DNA of 64,000 bases, taken from the NCBI RefSeq assembly GCF_040412425.1, contig NC_089768.1, positions 3,208,501 to 3,272,500 of the forward strand, read 5' to 3'. Positions 1 to 13,179 of this stretch are shown here, piece by piece. The translations under genes and the position numbers were made by a program. A model generated the notes under the pieces. The model was not told the origin of the DNA. It made no database searches and saw only the letters and a program-made list of their open reading frames with translations. Positions within the stretch are counted from its first letter, which is position 1. The number at the start of each line of letters is the position of its first letter. Source of the DNA: Macrobrachium rosenbergii. Taxonomy: Eukaryota > Arthropoda > Malacostraca > Decapoda > Palaemonidae.

Positions 1-1638
1 TAGCCTGAGAGGTAACTCAACCCGCTTGATGATTGTCACTTTTTTGTTATTAGTAACTTAGCCATAATAATTTTTGGGTTTCCATTTTCGGTGCTTCAAG
101 TCATGTTGGGCTTATTATTGATAATGGCTGGGATGTCCACAAGGCTTTCATCTTCAGGGGCATGACTGCTCGTAGTATTACATCGACAGTACAAAGATTC
201 AGATTACTGTGTTCTTTTATTTCATCCGCTTTAATCAGGGTTTTTAAAAATTTTCTAATAGACCAAAATATTGCAGTTGTCTGTTATCCTGCTTGCCATA
301 ACCCTATGTATGTATGTATCTATCTTGTTCTCAGGAGCTTTAAACCATCTGTTCTTATTCGCACCGGTTAGATGACGTCAGACTTTTACATGAAACTTCA
401 TTTCGTTAAGTTTTTAATTTCCGAATAGTTCTTCAAGACAACAGCGGCATCTTACCAGATTTTGTTCTGTATTCTGTACCCATACTTACCGCGGATATTT
501 TGTTCCTACTGACCAAGAGAATCTGTTTCATCTATGTATTGTCTTTACTGCCTTGCTTCAGTCAGTTGTTCAGCAAAGTTCTGTTACCATTTGTATGATT
601 AGGCTTATGGTAACTTTGTTCTTATAAAAAAAAAACGGCTTTATTCGTGCCCTGAAATCTACATAATTCGCTTTCTGACAAGTTAGTTCTTCGGTTTGGG
701 GTATCAATTGAACAACGCCTTTCACAACTCTTTCCTCTTGCTGAATTCACCTTAATTTTGCACGACCTAATTGAATTCTAATTGAATGCACTGATGAAAC
801 TTAATTTCCAACAGTTTTATTTAAGTCATCTTCTATCACGAACCACTGAGCCTATGCAGACTTTTGAGAGTGTATGACCTAATTCTCCTTCAGCTGAAAA
901 CTCGTTTGATTTCTTTTGTGCGACTGAACGTGCCTTCTGAAGGAGGTGGCAGTCTTACGTTCATATAATCTTTAAACGACATGCCTCTGCTTTTATTTAG
1001 ACATGCTGCCAAAATGCGCAAAAGCTTTTATTTTCCTGATTAAGACAAATAATTAGGGCAAGGTCATTATTCAATTTATAGCACTGAGACGTTAAAACCA
1101 TGCACCTTGGATGGTTTCTTTTGTTTTCTTTTTTTAAGAGCTGCGGACATAAAAAGTTCAGTCTTGAGCGGTGTTTCTGTATTCTCAGCAGGACTCGGTA
1201 TGGGATTGTGAGACTTCATGCATATGCACTTTTTTTTTCTTAATTGTTACATATTATACATCAATTTGAAAGACCCTCGCCATATCCCATTGATGTTCAG
1301 AGGTCTTATGTGCTGATGACGTTAGACATATGTTAGTGGTGAGCCATCTACACACTTGAAAATGGACCGGACGACCAGCGGTATACTTAACGTGTGTACT
1401 TGGTTATTATTAGGCCCACGCTTCTATCTTGCTATATGCCTAGTATTCTCTTGATGTTAACAAGGAACGGAATATTTTGTGCTAAAAAAAAGATGGGCAA
1501 ATACATCAAATTGCTTTATTGACTTGGACTGCTATTTCACTGGGCGTTCTGGATTGTCAGGGGCTATCTGCGTTATTAAGGTTTACGCGAGGTATGCTCT
1601 TTATGACATGCGGGTGAAAAATTTTCTGACATGCTGAT

Positions 1639-1644
<6 letters not shown>
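1..1644. other. No recognisable feature
   Basis: T-rich unique-looking sequence with only short, unconvincing frames (for example 162-371 plus). No repeat or transposon motif recognised. Confidence 0.5.

Positions 1645-1696
<52 letters not shown>
1645..1696 (+). repeat. (CT)n microsatellite
   Basis: About 26 uninterrupted CT units. Confidence 0.98.
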
Positions 1697-1698
<2 letters not shown>

Positions 1699-1901
1699 GA
1701 ATTGCAGAGGAGGCTAAAGAGTTATTTTAATGAGAAACATCCACTTTATTACCATTAGTGAATTTTTTTGTGGCTGTTGAAGTTTTCTCTCGTTCCTTGT
1801 TCTCAGATCCCCGAAGGGTATTTCATTCATTGTAACACGTTTGTTCAATGCCAATTGCCACTTCATAACTACGTGCTCAAGGTAATGAGTAGCTTTTGCA
1901 G

Positions 1902-2430
1902 GATGAAGAATTGGATGAGAAAGAATTAGGAGATGAAGAATTATACTCTGAAGAACAAGACAAGGAAGAATCAAATGAAGAATCAGTCAATGAAGAACTG
2001 GATGAGGAATAATTTGAAGATGAAGAACCGGAAATGAAAAACTAAGTGATGAACAAATAGAGGATGAAGAATCGAACAACGGAGAACTAGATGAGGAAGA
2101 ATCAGAAGATGAAGAATCAGATAATGGAGAACAAGGGGGGGGGGGGGCGGAAGAATTAAAGGGTAAAGAACCAGAAAAGAAAGAAATAGTTGAAGAAGAA
2201 ATAGCAGATGAAGAATCAGACAATGAAGAACCAGATGAGGAAGAATTGGAAAATGAATAACCAAAATGAAGCACTAGTGAGGAAGAATCAGAAGTTACAT
2301 AAACTGAAAGGAAGATCAAGATGGGGAAGAATCAGGAGATGAAGAATCGCACAATTCAGAACTAGATGAGGAAGAATCACAAGTTGAAGAATAAGACAAT
2401 GAAAAAAATAGATGAGGTAGGTGAAGGATA
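1902..2430 (+). repeat. Purine-rich degenerate repeat with acidic coding pattern
   Basis: Repeated GATGAAGAA / GATGAGGAAGAATCA units. In frame from 1902 it reads 36 D/E-rich codons to a TAA at 2010-2012; after a phase change, a second run from about 2030 to TAA at 2258-2260 reads DEE, ES and EEP repeats for some 75 codons, interrupted by a 13-G tract. TTTTGCAG, a splice-acceptor-like site, stands just before 1902. It could be a decayed acidic exon or simply a GAA-type minisatellite. Open frames on the minus strand here are its serine/leucine-rich shadow. Confidence 0.45.
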
Positions 2431-2435
2431 AGAGA

Positions 2436-2448
2436 ATATATATATATA

Positions 2449-2527
<79 letters not shown>

Positions 2528-2545
2528 TATATATTATATATATTG
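2436..2545 (+). repeat. (TA)n microsatellite
   Basis: Long TA run broken by CTGTG near its start and GTACATATATAT near its end. Confidence 0.97.
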
Positions 2546-2606
2546 TGTGTGTAACGGGGTTTTGATAGGATAAAGAAGGAATTTGGCAGGAGTTATCGTC
2601 TGTGTG

Positions 2607-2610
2607 TATA

Positions 2611-2662
<52 letters not shown>

Positions 2663-2672
2663 TATATATATT
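2607..2672 (+). repeat. (TA)n microsatellite
   Basis: TA run, left neighbour of the foldback element at 2685-2841. Confidence 0.97.
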
Positions 2673-2684
2673 ACTTGTATCAGG

Positions 2685-2841
2685 CTTCAGTAAGACGGGA
2701 TGGTTTAGGTTCCAGATTCTTTAATTTACAAAGTACAAAGTTCAGTGCACCGGTACCTGGAGAAGAAGGCTGTACTTCAACGAAAGCTTGTACTTTGTAA
2801 ATTAAAGAAACTGGAATCTAAGCCATGCCGCCTTGTTGAAG
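2685..2841. mobile_element. Small foldback element between two (TA)n tracts
   Basis: Arms 2685-2737 and 2788-2841 are reverse complements over about 53 bp (end CTTCAGTAAGACGGGATGG against its complement; inner CTTTAATTTACAAAGTACAA), with several mismatches and a 50-bp loop. (TA)n tracts lie at 2607-2672 and 2901-3031. Confidence 0.7.
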
Positions 2842-2900
2842 TTTAATGCAAGTCATATAAACACATATATAAACAGTGAAGTTGTGTGGCTCTTTTGTTA

Positions 2901-4208
<1,308 letters not shown>

Positions 4209-4575
4209 ACAAGTAAAAAATGCTCCGAGGTTTCTTCGGTGCAATCGAGTTTTTTGTACAGCTTATGATACTGTATGCAACTCTCAGCCGCGGCCATGAA
4301 ACTTTCAGCCACGGGCCGGTGGTGGCCGGTGTTGGTGGCACCTATAGTGGTGCCAGACGCATGATCAAGGCTAACTTTAACCTTAAATAAAATAAAACAA
4401 ACTACTGAGGCTAGAGGGCTGCAATTTGGTATGGTTGATGATTGGAGGGTGGGTGATCAACATACCAATTTGCAGCCCTCTAGCCTCAGTGGTTTTCAAG
4501 ATCTGAGGGCGGACAGCAAAGGTGTGGACGGACAGACAAAGAGCCATCTCAGTAGTTTTCTTTTACAGAAAATTA
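4209..4575 (-). repeat. Interspersed repeat family A, copy 1 (MITE-like)
   Basis: Minus-orientation copy. One end carries the AAGTAAAAAATGC...CGGTGCAATCGAG block (4211-4250), then the GCCGCGGC / CCACGGGCC GC-rich core, then a hairpin with arms 4403-4437 and 4461-4495 (AGGCTAGAGGGCTGCAATTT and its complement), and the TTTTCTTTTACAGAAAA end (about 4557-4573). No coding capacity. The same modules in the same order occur at 4686-5100 and 59856-60242. Confidence 0.8.
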
Positions 4576-4685
4576 AAAACAAAACAAAGTATTTTCTGTC
4601 CTGGGTTCTTTTACTCCAAATTCTAACGAACTATTGAATTGTATTGAATTATATGACAATTTTATGAGTGAATGAATCTTATTAG

Positions 4686-5100
4686 TTTTCTGTAAAAGAA
4701 AACTACTGTGCAGGTTTTGTCTGTCCGTCCGCACTATATTCAGCCCGCACTTTTTCTGTTCGTCCTCATATCTTAAGAAACTACTGAGGCCAGAGGGCTG
4801 CAAGTTGGTATGTTGATTATCCACCCTCCAATCATCAAACATACCAAACTGCAGCCCTCTAGCCTTTGTAGTGTTTACTTTATTTCAGGTTAAAGTTAGA
4901 AATAATCGTGCGTCTGGCAACGATATAGGACAGGCCACCACCGGGCCGTGGTTAAAGTTTCACGGGCCGCGGCTCATACAGCATTATACCGAGACCAACG
5001 AAAGATAGACCTATTTTCGGTGGCACTGATTATACGCTGTAGCGGCTGTACAGAAAACTCGACTGCGCCGAAGAAACTTTGGCGCATTTTTTACTTGTTT
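4686..5100 (+). repeat. Interspersed repeat family A, copy 2
   Basis: Plus-orientation copy lying head to head with copy 1 across a spacer of about 110 bp. It has TTTTCTGTAAAAG at its start, CTGTCCGTCCGCAC, the AGAGGGCTGCAAGTTGGTATG hairpin arms (about 4783-4862), the GGGCCGCGGC core, and an end reading CGAAGAAACTTTGGCGCATT then TTTTACTTG. Confidence 0.8.
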
Positions 5101-6270
5101 TGAGTTTTGTTTTCACGTAATCCGCCTCGGGTTGAATAATTATGTCTAATTACAGGATCTTTTAACCACAGATTTACTTGAAGTATGATTCGATGACATC
5201 CCTTTAAAGTCATCAGTACCAAAACTGTACTCAAGAATTGCATCACGTTCCATTGGCCCCATTACAATAACCTCTAGTGACATTTATTGCTATTTCTATT
5301 TCTTTTTTACCAGCGCTAAAGTCTCGAGGAGGCAGTTGGGTCTAATTCTAAGTTTAGGAGAAAGAATAAATTCCTTCTTAAGACATTTTTTCAGTTGATT
5401 TCTGTTGAGGATTTGTAGGTTTCATGAAAACCTGTTGAGAGTTGCGGCTATGTCTGTCTTTCATAACAATTAAAAATTATATGATTTTATGTTTCTTCTG
5501 TAAGGTCTGTTCTCGGCTGTGATTCTCCAGGTGTGTTCGGTTTCGAGTCCATTGCTAAATAACCATGTCTGTTGTATCGCAACGCACTATTATATACGTT
5601 CACGGGGTAAAAACTTCTCATTTATACTAAATAACCGGCAAAATTATCTTAGTCTGACCTAAATTCTTATTTCACGTCAAAATGAATGGAACGTTCGTCA
5701 CATTAATCTACACGTCAGCTCGACTTACCCGGGGGGATTACAAACGCGAAATATAAAAAATGATAGACTGTTTGTTATGTACGTACCTTGCGATTACTGC
5801 TTCTTTTACAAAAGTTATCGTGATTTACCTCTAGAAAACTAAAAGTTATCGTCAGTAACTGAAATTCTGTATACTCCAAGCCATTCAGTATTTCTTGACC
5901 CACTCCAGAACGAGAGAAATGCTTTTTCCTCTTCCCTGCTATTTTTTGGTTTACTCTAAGCTTCCTTATTCTGTTGGTTCCACCAATCACATTTCGAGAC
6001 GGTGATAAATTTGTCTCTCATCGAATAAGGATGTAGATAAAATGTGCATCAGATATACGAGTGCGAATGAAAGGCTATAATAAAATACAATCATACTCGT
6101 TCAGGTACTAAAAGCTTGTATTATGGTGGAGGAATAATGTGCGTATATTATAATAACCTTGCATCTGTTGTTCACAGACAGTATTTTCACTTTACATAAT
6201 TCTACGTTACATAATTCTTACTTTTACTTTACACTTGTCAAAAAGCTGATAGATATTTAATGGGTAATTG
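5101..6270. other. No recognisable feature
   Basis: AT-rich, non-repetitive by eye; only short chance frames. Confidence 0.5.
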
Positions 6271-6291
6271 CACACACACACACACACACAC

Positions 6292-6367
<76 letters not shown>
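6271..6367 (+). repeat. (CA)n(TA)n compound microsatellite
   Basis: About 10 CA units then about 36 TA units. Confidence 0.98.
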
Positions 6368-6371
<4 letters not shown>

Positions 6372-7493
6372 TTGATAATCACAATCATCCTCAATAGAAA
6401 GTTATTTGAAAAATCATCATGATGAGTTTCACCATGACGGTAGTCCTTGTCCCTCCCATTCAGATGGTACTGCATAACTTTTCCCGGGCCTGTCTGAGAC
6501 TCTTTCCTTTTTCTCGTCCTGACTTTATTACGCACACCTGAAAGGAGAAAGGGGGGGGGATTCGAAGAACAGAAAGTTCAGGTTTTATCTTGTACGAAGA
6601 GGAAGAGCAGTAGAAGAACGGTGTTGTTCAAGAGACGTGAAAGCCGTTTTTCATTGCCTGTCGAAAAAAAAAAAACCTTGAAAAGGATTTTAATGCATTT
6701 CCAAGAAAATCAGGGGAACCATTAAGCAGACAGGCAAGTCACTGGTACTATGGCTGGGATATATATACGTAGAATGGTCACCAGGTGAGGGAGGAAAAGG
6801 AGAGATACTGGTGAGTGTAATGCCAACACTTGCTCAGGCGTTCGGGTGACAGTACGAAGAAGGCTGAAAAGGGGAAATAAAACAGAAGTCTTCATTTTTG
6901 TGGAGATAACTGCTTGTGTAAGAACTATGATGTATATAGCTAAATGATCACATTTGAGTATCTTTACGGAATTCGGTAGAATCTTTAAGCTGAAATCAAA
7001 AGATTCACTGCGCAAACCGAATGACTCACTATGGAAAATTGTCGACGATCATCGTGATTTCAGTCTTCCAACTATTCACATTGCACCATGACACTGGAAT
7101 GTAATTTATAACTGTTTATTTTTGTTTTCCTTCAGAGATTTGTATTATAATTTCTACTAGGAAATGTTAAAAGCAAATCTCGTAGAACGTGTAAAGAGAA
7201 AGCTGTAACCAAGAAATCCTTCCAACCGAAGGGCGTTTTCATCCCGGGCTTTCCCTCGGTGACACGTTCACTATCCCGCAGGTCGTCCGACCAGTGACTT
7301 TGACGTTGCGTCAGGTCATTACTTCGATGGGTCGTCACCAAGAAATGAAAGGCGCTATTGCCACGTAAATCGCTTAATAACATCTCTCGAGGAGGGCGTG
7401 GGTGTAGCAACATCGCCAAGAAAATAATCGTACTTGCTGAGAACTAAAAGAGTAGAGCATTCTGATGTTACAACTTACAGTGGGAAAAGGCGA
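6368..7493. other. No recognisable feature
   Basis: Two short minus-strand frames (6722-7015 and 7132-7419, about 95 codons each) show no domain or composition that supports a gene. Confidence 0.45.
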
Positions 7494-7586
<93 letters not shown>

Positions 7587-7620
7587 CATATGTACACACA
7601 CACATATGTGTGTGTGTGTA
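7494..7620 (+). repeat. (TA)n with CA/GT tail
   Basis: About 43 TA units, then CACACACA and GTGTGTGT stretches. Confidence 0.97.
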
Positions 7621-9099
7621 GGTATGTGATTGTGCAGTCATACATGAGGGAGATTTTTAGCTCTTTATAGTTTTATCTAATTTGGTAGTCGAGAACGCTA
7701 TATAAGCGTATGGAGGTCAGTTAATGTAAGGATTTTTACCTCCTTCAGCAACCAGCGTTCAGTTCTGAAGTTCTGTGGTCAGCATTCCTCGACGTACTAG
7801 TTATGATCAATAAACTTAATTCCCAACCCCTAAGTAATCTGATGAACTCTCTATTGTTTTCCAGCCAAAACCTCGCTTGGATGTCTGCGAAAATGGAATT
7901 TCTGATCCTTTTAGAATCTAGGTTTATTCATTGGCGTCCCTATGGAACTCAATAAGTATCTGACACTTTATTTCAATATCATTCTCTTTATTTCTAATTA
8001 CTTAGAACGTTATTATGAAGTAAGAATTGCTACTGCAATATCTGAAATTTTAACATTGACCAATAACTCTTTTCAATCATAGCAAAACATACGCAAAAAA
8101 AAGACAGAAAAGAAAAGAAACGGAAAATCAATAACACTGAAATAATACAAAAAATGCACAAAGGGCAGAAATAAAGACAAGGTGAAGATGACTTCCTTCT
8201 GAATATTAGTGATGTTTTTAAGTTAACTTCAAAGTCAAACGCAGATTCTTACATGAGAACAAAGTAAATTTAGTACGGCTTATCCATACACAGTGAGACT
8301 GGAATTTGGTACGTTTTCCGCCTTAGAATTACTGAACACATTCCTGGAAGCCTCCGAAGTAATTAGCTTCGTTTCAGACAGTTACAACCGAAATAAAAAG
8401 ATGAAACTCCAAGACCGCACATTAAGCACCGCCCGCCCCCCTTTCTCTCTCTCTCTCTCTCCCTAACGGAGAATAAGACGAACTTCAGCTTCACATTAGA
8501 ATGGTGCATGAGGCACGACTTCGACGGTGTTTTTGTTCAAAAGGAAAATAGAAAGTCATATTATTAACGGCTAAACTATAGTAGCATTAAAAGGTATGTT
8601 AACACGAGATAATATTGTATCGCCTCCTCTCAAAGGAAGAACTCTAACTGACAGAGTCAAGTGAAGTACTGCTACAATAATAGTCATAAACTTAGACTGA
8701 AAGACACAAATAAATGATAAATCAATACAGTAACACGGACATACTTTGGAAAACTATTCTTACCCTCACTTCGATCGTTTCTAGAAAATTTGTGTTAGTC
8801 AGGCATGCAACTGTCACTCGATATCAGGCACAACCTTTAGCCTCGACAGGTGTAAAAAACACCTGTTTAAAACACACAAAAATATTTCATTGAAACATCT
8901 GCTTAACAGTACATAAATAAACCGACTGACACCTCTATATCGCTTTCAGCGATATGCTATTACTTGGAACAAGCAGTTCTCTCGCTTTTACTGATGCAAT
9001 AATTTCATCAATAGTAATGATTCTCTTTAAAAGACACAAAGACTATTACAGCACAAGGGCTGTTTAACGCAAGTTAAGGGATTTCTTGGACCACTGTAT
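7621..9099. other. No recognisable feature
   Basis: AT-rich sequence with a short (CT)n at 8443 and an 8-bp palindrome (ACAGGTGT / ACACCTGT) near 8848. Confidence 0.5.
8443..8461 (+). repeat. Short (CT)n
   Basis: About nine CT units. Confidence 0.9.
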
Positions 9100-9325
9100 A
9101 GAAGTTAATGTTTAGGGACGTCTTTTAAAAAATGGATAATATGGGAAAATTAACGTAACGTTCCTGGACTTCTTCGGAAATGCAATATATGGGAAGTTTA
9201 AAGTAACAATAGGACTTCTTTCTAAAGGCAATATTTTAAAAGTTTAACTTTTACGTTCAGGGACTTTGTTTCCAATGCATTGCCTTGGAAGTTTAACTTA
9301 CATTCAAGGGCTTCTTTTTATGGGT
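9100..9325 (+). repeat. Degenerate tandem repeat of about 48 bp
   Basis: About five diverged units of the form AAGTTTAACTTTACGTTCAG-GGACTTCTTTTNNAATGCAATATATGGG. The recurring anchors are AGTTTAA, GGACTTCTT and ATATGGG. Confidence 0.7.
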
Positions 9326-9404
9326 GCTAGATCAGCCTTCGTGATTCCTTACACGATTCTGTTACTGAAAATGAGCCTAAAATCGCTAAACAGGATTTTA
9401 ACAA

Positions 9405-9560
9405 CAGTGGAATATTACTTTACTAAGATAGCATTTTAAACAACTGTTGATTATTTCTGGGATGTTACTTCGCTGACTGAAACACTTCGCAGAAAGAGTG
9501 GTGGGTTATTTGGGGATATTACTGTACATAGCTGACAAAAACTTCACCAAGAGTGGAACA
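9405..9560 (+). repeat. Degenerate tandem repeat of about 55 bp, 3 units
   Basis: Recurring anchors are GGGATATTACT (or GGGATGTTACT), GCTGACTGAAA / GCTGACAAA, CACTTCGC / CTTCACC and AGAGTGG. It directly follows a separate 48-bp degenerate array. Confidence 0.5.
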
Positions 9561-10460
9561 ATTCAACACTGATAAAAATTTGTTAACAACTCCCTAACAA
9601 TGAAACTGAGTTACTTAAGGTCAGTTTCACTCAGATACCTTTCAGTTACTTTCACAGTATTTTACTTCAGGTCAGGTCGGTCAATATTCTGTCAATTTTG
9701 CAGGTTTCTTTCATGCCGAGGACTGCACTCACACAATCTAAACTCTATGAAGTAACTTCTAATGTTTCCAATAACGACAATGATAAATTTACCGGCTTAA
9801 AATATTTTGGAATCAATTTAGCCATGAAATTAATATCTAGAAGATAAATGCAACTCTGCAATTTAACCTTATTATCTTATTTTCACAGCTCCACCTAATA
9901 ATATCGAAACAGGATTCGAATATCAAGCGATGATCGAACAATATGATCTGGTTTCAGTAAATTCATTGACCATTGTTCGAATTAGCCGCTAATTATATCA
10001 CTTACGACAGATATGAATGATTTATTTAACGCCACTTTGTCCTCCTACCTTCTCAATTTCCCCAAAATTTTGGGATATATTTATCACTGCAAGCCTTGAA
10101 TCCATATAGCAAATAGCTGAAGGTGACCTTTTACCGTAGTAGATTACGAATCTACGCACTTTTAATTAGTAATAATAAATTTAATTATGAAAATTACCTT
10201 GCATTCATTGGTGCGAGTTAATAAACTCACCGTCGAATCACCTTAACAAAAGTATTCTATACTATTTTTGTCTATGACCATGTCATTGTGACGGCATGTT
10301 ACATTAACTAATAATAATGATAATAATATCCTTTGTTTCAGCTCCGGGCCATATGCGATGAACGATAAGATGAACACAATACGGTATACTAAATTAAGTA
10401 CGCTAGTAAAAAGCAATATTCATGAACGCTTATGTCCAAGCACTGCTGAAAACAACAGCA

Positions 10461-10461
<1 letters not shown>
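9561..10461. other. No recognisable feature
   Basis: AT-rich, no long frame, no repeat beyond short AATAATA runs. Confidence 0.5.
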
Positions 10462-10519
<58 letters not shown>

Positions 10520-10714
10520 TCCAGATAAAGACCAAACACCGATACATAATTCAGGTAGTTTGCTAAAATGGAAGAGTAAATGGGAAATCTCCATAATAAT
10601 AATAATAATAATATTAATAATAATAATAATAATAATAATAATTTTCAGATGGACTAACTACTGATACATAATTGGGGTGGTTCGCTAAAAAGGAAGAGTG
10701 CCCGGCAACTCTCA

Positions 10715-10770
<56 letters not shown>

Positions 10771-10786
10771 TAATAATAATAATAAT
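10462..10786 (+). repeat. Composite tandem repeat: three (AAT)n tracts and two related spacers
   Basis: (AAT)n at 10462-10519, 10593-10643 and 10716-10786. The spacers 10520-10592 and 10644-10715 match in order (CAGATAAAGAC / CAGATGGACTA, GATACATAATT, GGTAGTTTGCTAAAA / GGTGGTTCGCTAAAA, GGAAGAGT), so a spacer-plus-tract unit was duplicated. Confidence 0.85.
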
Positions 10787-12523
10787 GATGATTTCTGTCG
10801 ATTTTCTGATCATCGCCTTAAACTTCTTCGGTGGCGAAAGGGCGATAAATTGACTTTCCACAAACAGGCAGTTGCAGCGGTCGTTGGCTGTTATCCTCAA
10901 GAACAGCTTGTTTCAGTGTTGTAGAGTCCCCGGCCTTTTAAGACAGGTTTCGTTCATAATAACTCGACTTTCTCGATCATTTGCATTCAGGATCTCGGCC
11001 GCGCTGTACAGGACGATCGTTGGTTTCACTTTGTTTGGGTTTATGTACAGCCCTTCACAGGGATAATTCCCTCTTTGACGGGCCCTTATGCGTTTTCAAA
11101 GTAAGGTGCTTTTTATGTTTTATAATAATCGTTTTAGTGTTTTCTCGTCAGTACCGTAGTTCCTGTAGAACAGGAGTGTAGTTGTTCTTAAATTTGCTTT
11201 CCTCTTGTATGGTCTCCGGGCGGTATTTTGTATAGTGTTTGGGTGCGCATTGTACAAATGCTCTCTAGCCTGACTTACAATATGGGTTAAAATAGCCTAT
11301 ATGCTTCACTTGCATGTCTGTTTACAGTATTAATTTGAGGTCTAACGAAGCTTGAGCAGTTTTTCAGATAGGTCTTATTGTGAATAGGCTCTGCAAGATT
11401 TTAGGCGTGAAGGCGTGCTTCAAGGTTTGTTGGGTTGGTGAGTGGACACTGTTGCCAGTTTTGCGGTCCATATTTCTCAACTGCTGAGACTGTGGTACTT
11501 GAGCTGTGACATACAATTGTATGAAAGTTTTCAGTTTGCGGGTTTTGTATCTTCAAATGTTGTTTTCGATTTTGTTGTAAATTCCTACAATAACTGTTCA
11601 AAATGTTTAGTATGTTAGGTAATGTTGTAGACTGCCCTTCAACATGGTATTTAAGACTTAGTTTCGAAACCTGTTTATTACTAAGCTGAACTAGATTGCT
11701 TTGAGTGGTAATTCTATGCACTTTGGTTTTATACTAGCAATCTTATGCAGCTATCGATGTTTTCATTTTAACTTTTGCTGCAATAGGGTAAGTCTTACGA
11801 GGCAATAGGTTTAAATTTTCTCGAGGATTAGCGGCTTAACTCGACTACCATAGCCTTCCTAATATGGGGTATATTAAATTGATTTAAACTTCAGTTATTG
11901 TAGTCTTAAGTGGCAATTAACTAGTAAAAACACTTATCAGTATTTACGAAGCCTTGCTTGCTGCTCCTTGTCTTAGTATTTCAAAACTTATCAGATGGTC
12001 CAGCTGATAGTAACAAATAGTCAGTCAGCTTTTGGTTCTTTCCACTTGCTAGAACATTTTGGGCTTTAATGTTTATATATATTTTCTTATTTCAGGTCAG
12101 GGTGTGTCGTTAAATAAGCGTGCCACAATGTTATTGAATTGTCTTAGATGTACCGATACCTTATGACTACACAGGATTAATGGGTATGTTTTTTTTTTTT
12201 TAGTTGAGTGGCTTTAGCAACCCCCCGAACATTTAGCTTAGTTTTTTCAGAATCAAAACTCGTAAAAACTTCAAGTTTTCATTTTAAGTTTAGGGTTTGA
12301 TTTAATGCATTTGTTTTATTTTCAGATTCAAAACCTTAGTTTTGAGATTTTTGAAAGTCTGTTCTTTTTTTTTTTTTTTTTTTTAAATTGCAAAGGTTAA
12401 AATTTAACTTTTCCAGCTTCGAACATTTCAAGAAATTTTAGGATTTTCAGATTCAGAACAGTTTTCACGTATTTAAATTTTCATTTTTGATTATCAGTAT
12501 AGTTATATTTTAGCATCAAAAGT
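10787..12523. other. No recognisable feature
   Basis: Contains T homopolymers near 12190 and 12367; the 106-codon minus frame at 11401-11721 is unrecognised and probably chance. Confidence 0.5.
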
Positions 12524-12704
12524 TTGTGTGGAAGATTTGTTTGTGTGTGGAAGATTTGTTTGTGTGTGGAAGATTTGTTTGTGTGTGGAAGATTTGTTTG
12601 TGTGTGGAAGATTTGTTTGTGTGTGGAAGATTTGTTTGTGTGTGGAAGATTTGTTTGTGTGTGGAAGATTTGTTTGTGTGTGGAAGATTTGTTTGTGTGT
12701 GGAA
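12524..12704 (+). repeat. 19-bp minisatellite, about 9.5 copies
   Basis: Unit GTGTGTGGAAGATTTGTTT, nearly perfect. Because 19 is not a multiple of three, all three frames read the same peptide pattern in turn. Confidence 0.95.
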
Positions 12705-12955
12705 GGTAATTTTTGACAAGTTTGTAGAGGAAATCTTTTTTTTTTTTTTTTTTTAGGTTAGTAGATTTAAACTTTTTACAAATTTAAACTTTTGTCTTAT
12801 GTGGTTTGATCTAGAAATTTCGGTTTTGTTTTTAAGAATTGTAAAGTTGAGATCTCTATTTTGGAATTATGAAGTTTTTGAACAGTAACAATTTTTAAAG
12901 CTCTTGAGTAACTATTTCAGCTTCAAAGTTAAGTTTTGCGTGGCGTGTAAAATAA

Positions 12956-13021
12956 GTTTTGCATTTGTTTTGCATTTGTTTTGCATTTGTTTTGCATTTG
13001 TTTTGCATTTGTTTTGCATTT
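12956..13021 (+). repeat. 11-bp tandem repeat, 6 perfect copies
   Basis: Unit GTTTTGCATTT repeated without error. Confidence 0.95.
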
Positions 13022-13049
13022 AAATTAAGTTATTCTTTGCCCACTTCCC

Positions 13050-13179
13050 AAGTCCACCTTTGCCGGGGTGGCGGTGCCACCTGCCAGGCAAAGGTGGACT
13101 TGCTTGTTGTGCATGGTGACTTGGTCACCATGCACAATAGGGAAGTTCATAAACAAGCATGGTGACTTTGTCACCATGC
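13050..13179. repeat. Cluster of three perfect hairpins
   Basis: Hairpin 1 pairs AAGTCCACCTTTGCC (13050-13064) with its exact complement at 13087-13101, with a further GGTGGC/GCCACC fold in the loop. Hairpin 2 pairs TTGTGCATGGTGAC (13107-13120) with 13124-13137. Hairpin 3 pairs GCATGGTGAC (13157-13166) with 13170-13179. Hairpins 2 and 3 are copies of each other about 47 bp apart, each followed by ATGCACAATAGG. Confidence 0.85.

Noticed and set aside
1983..2319. Leu/Pro-rich and Ser-rich minus-strand frames
   Set aside because: They are antisense translations of the GAA/GAT-rich repeat.
12516..12756. Cys/Val/Gly-rich and His/Gln/Thr-rich open frames
   Set aside because: All are translations of the 19-bp minisatellite; the same peptide pattern appears in every frame.
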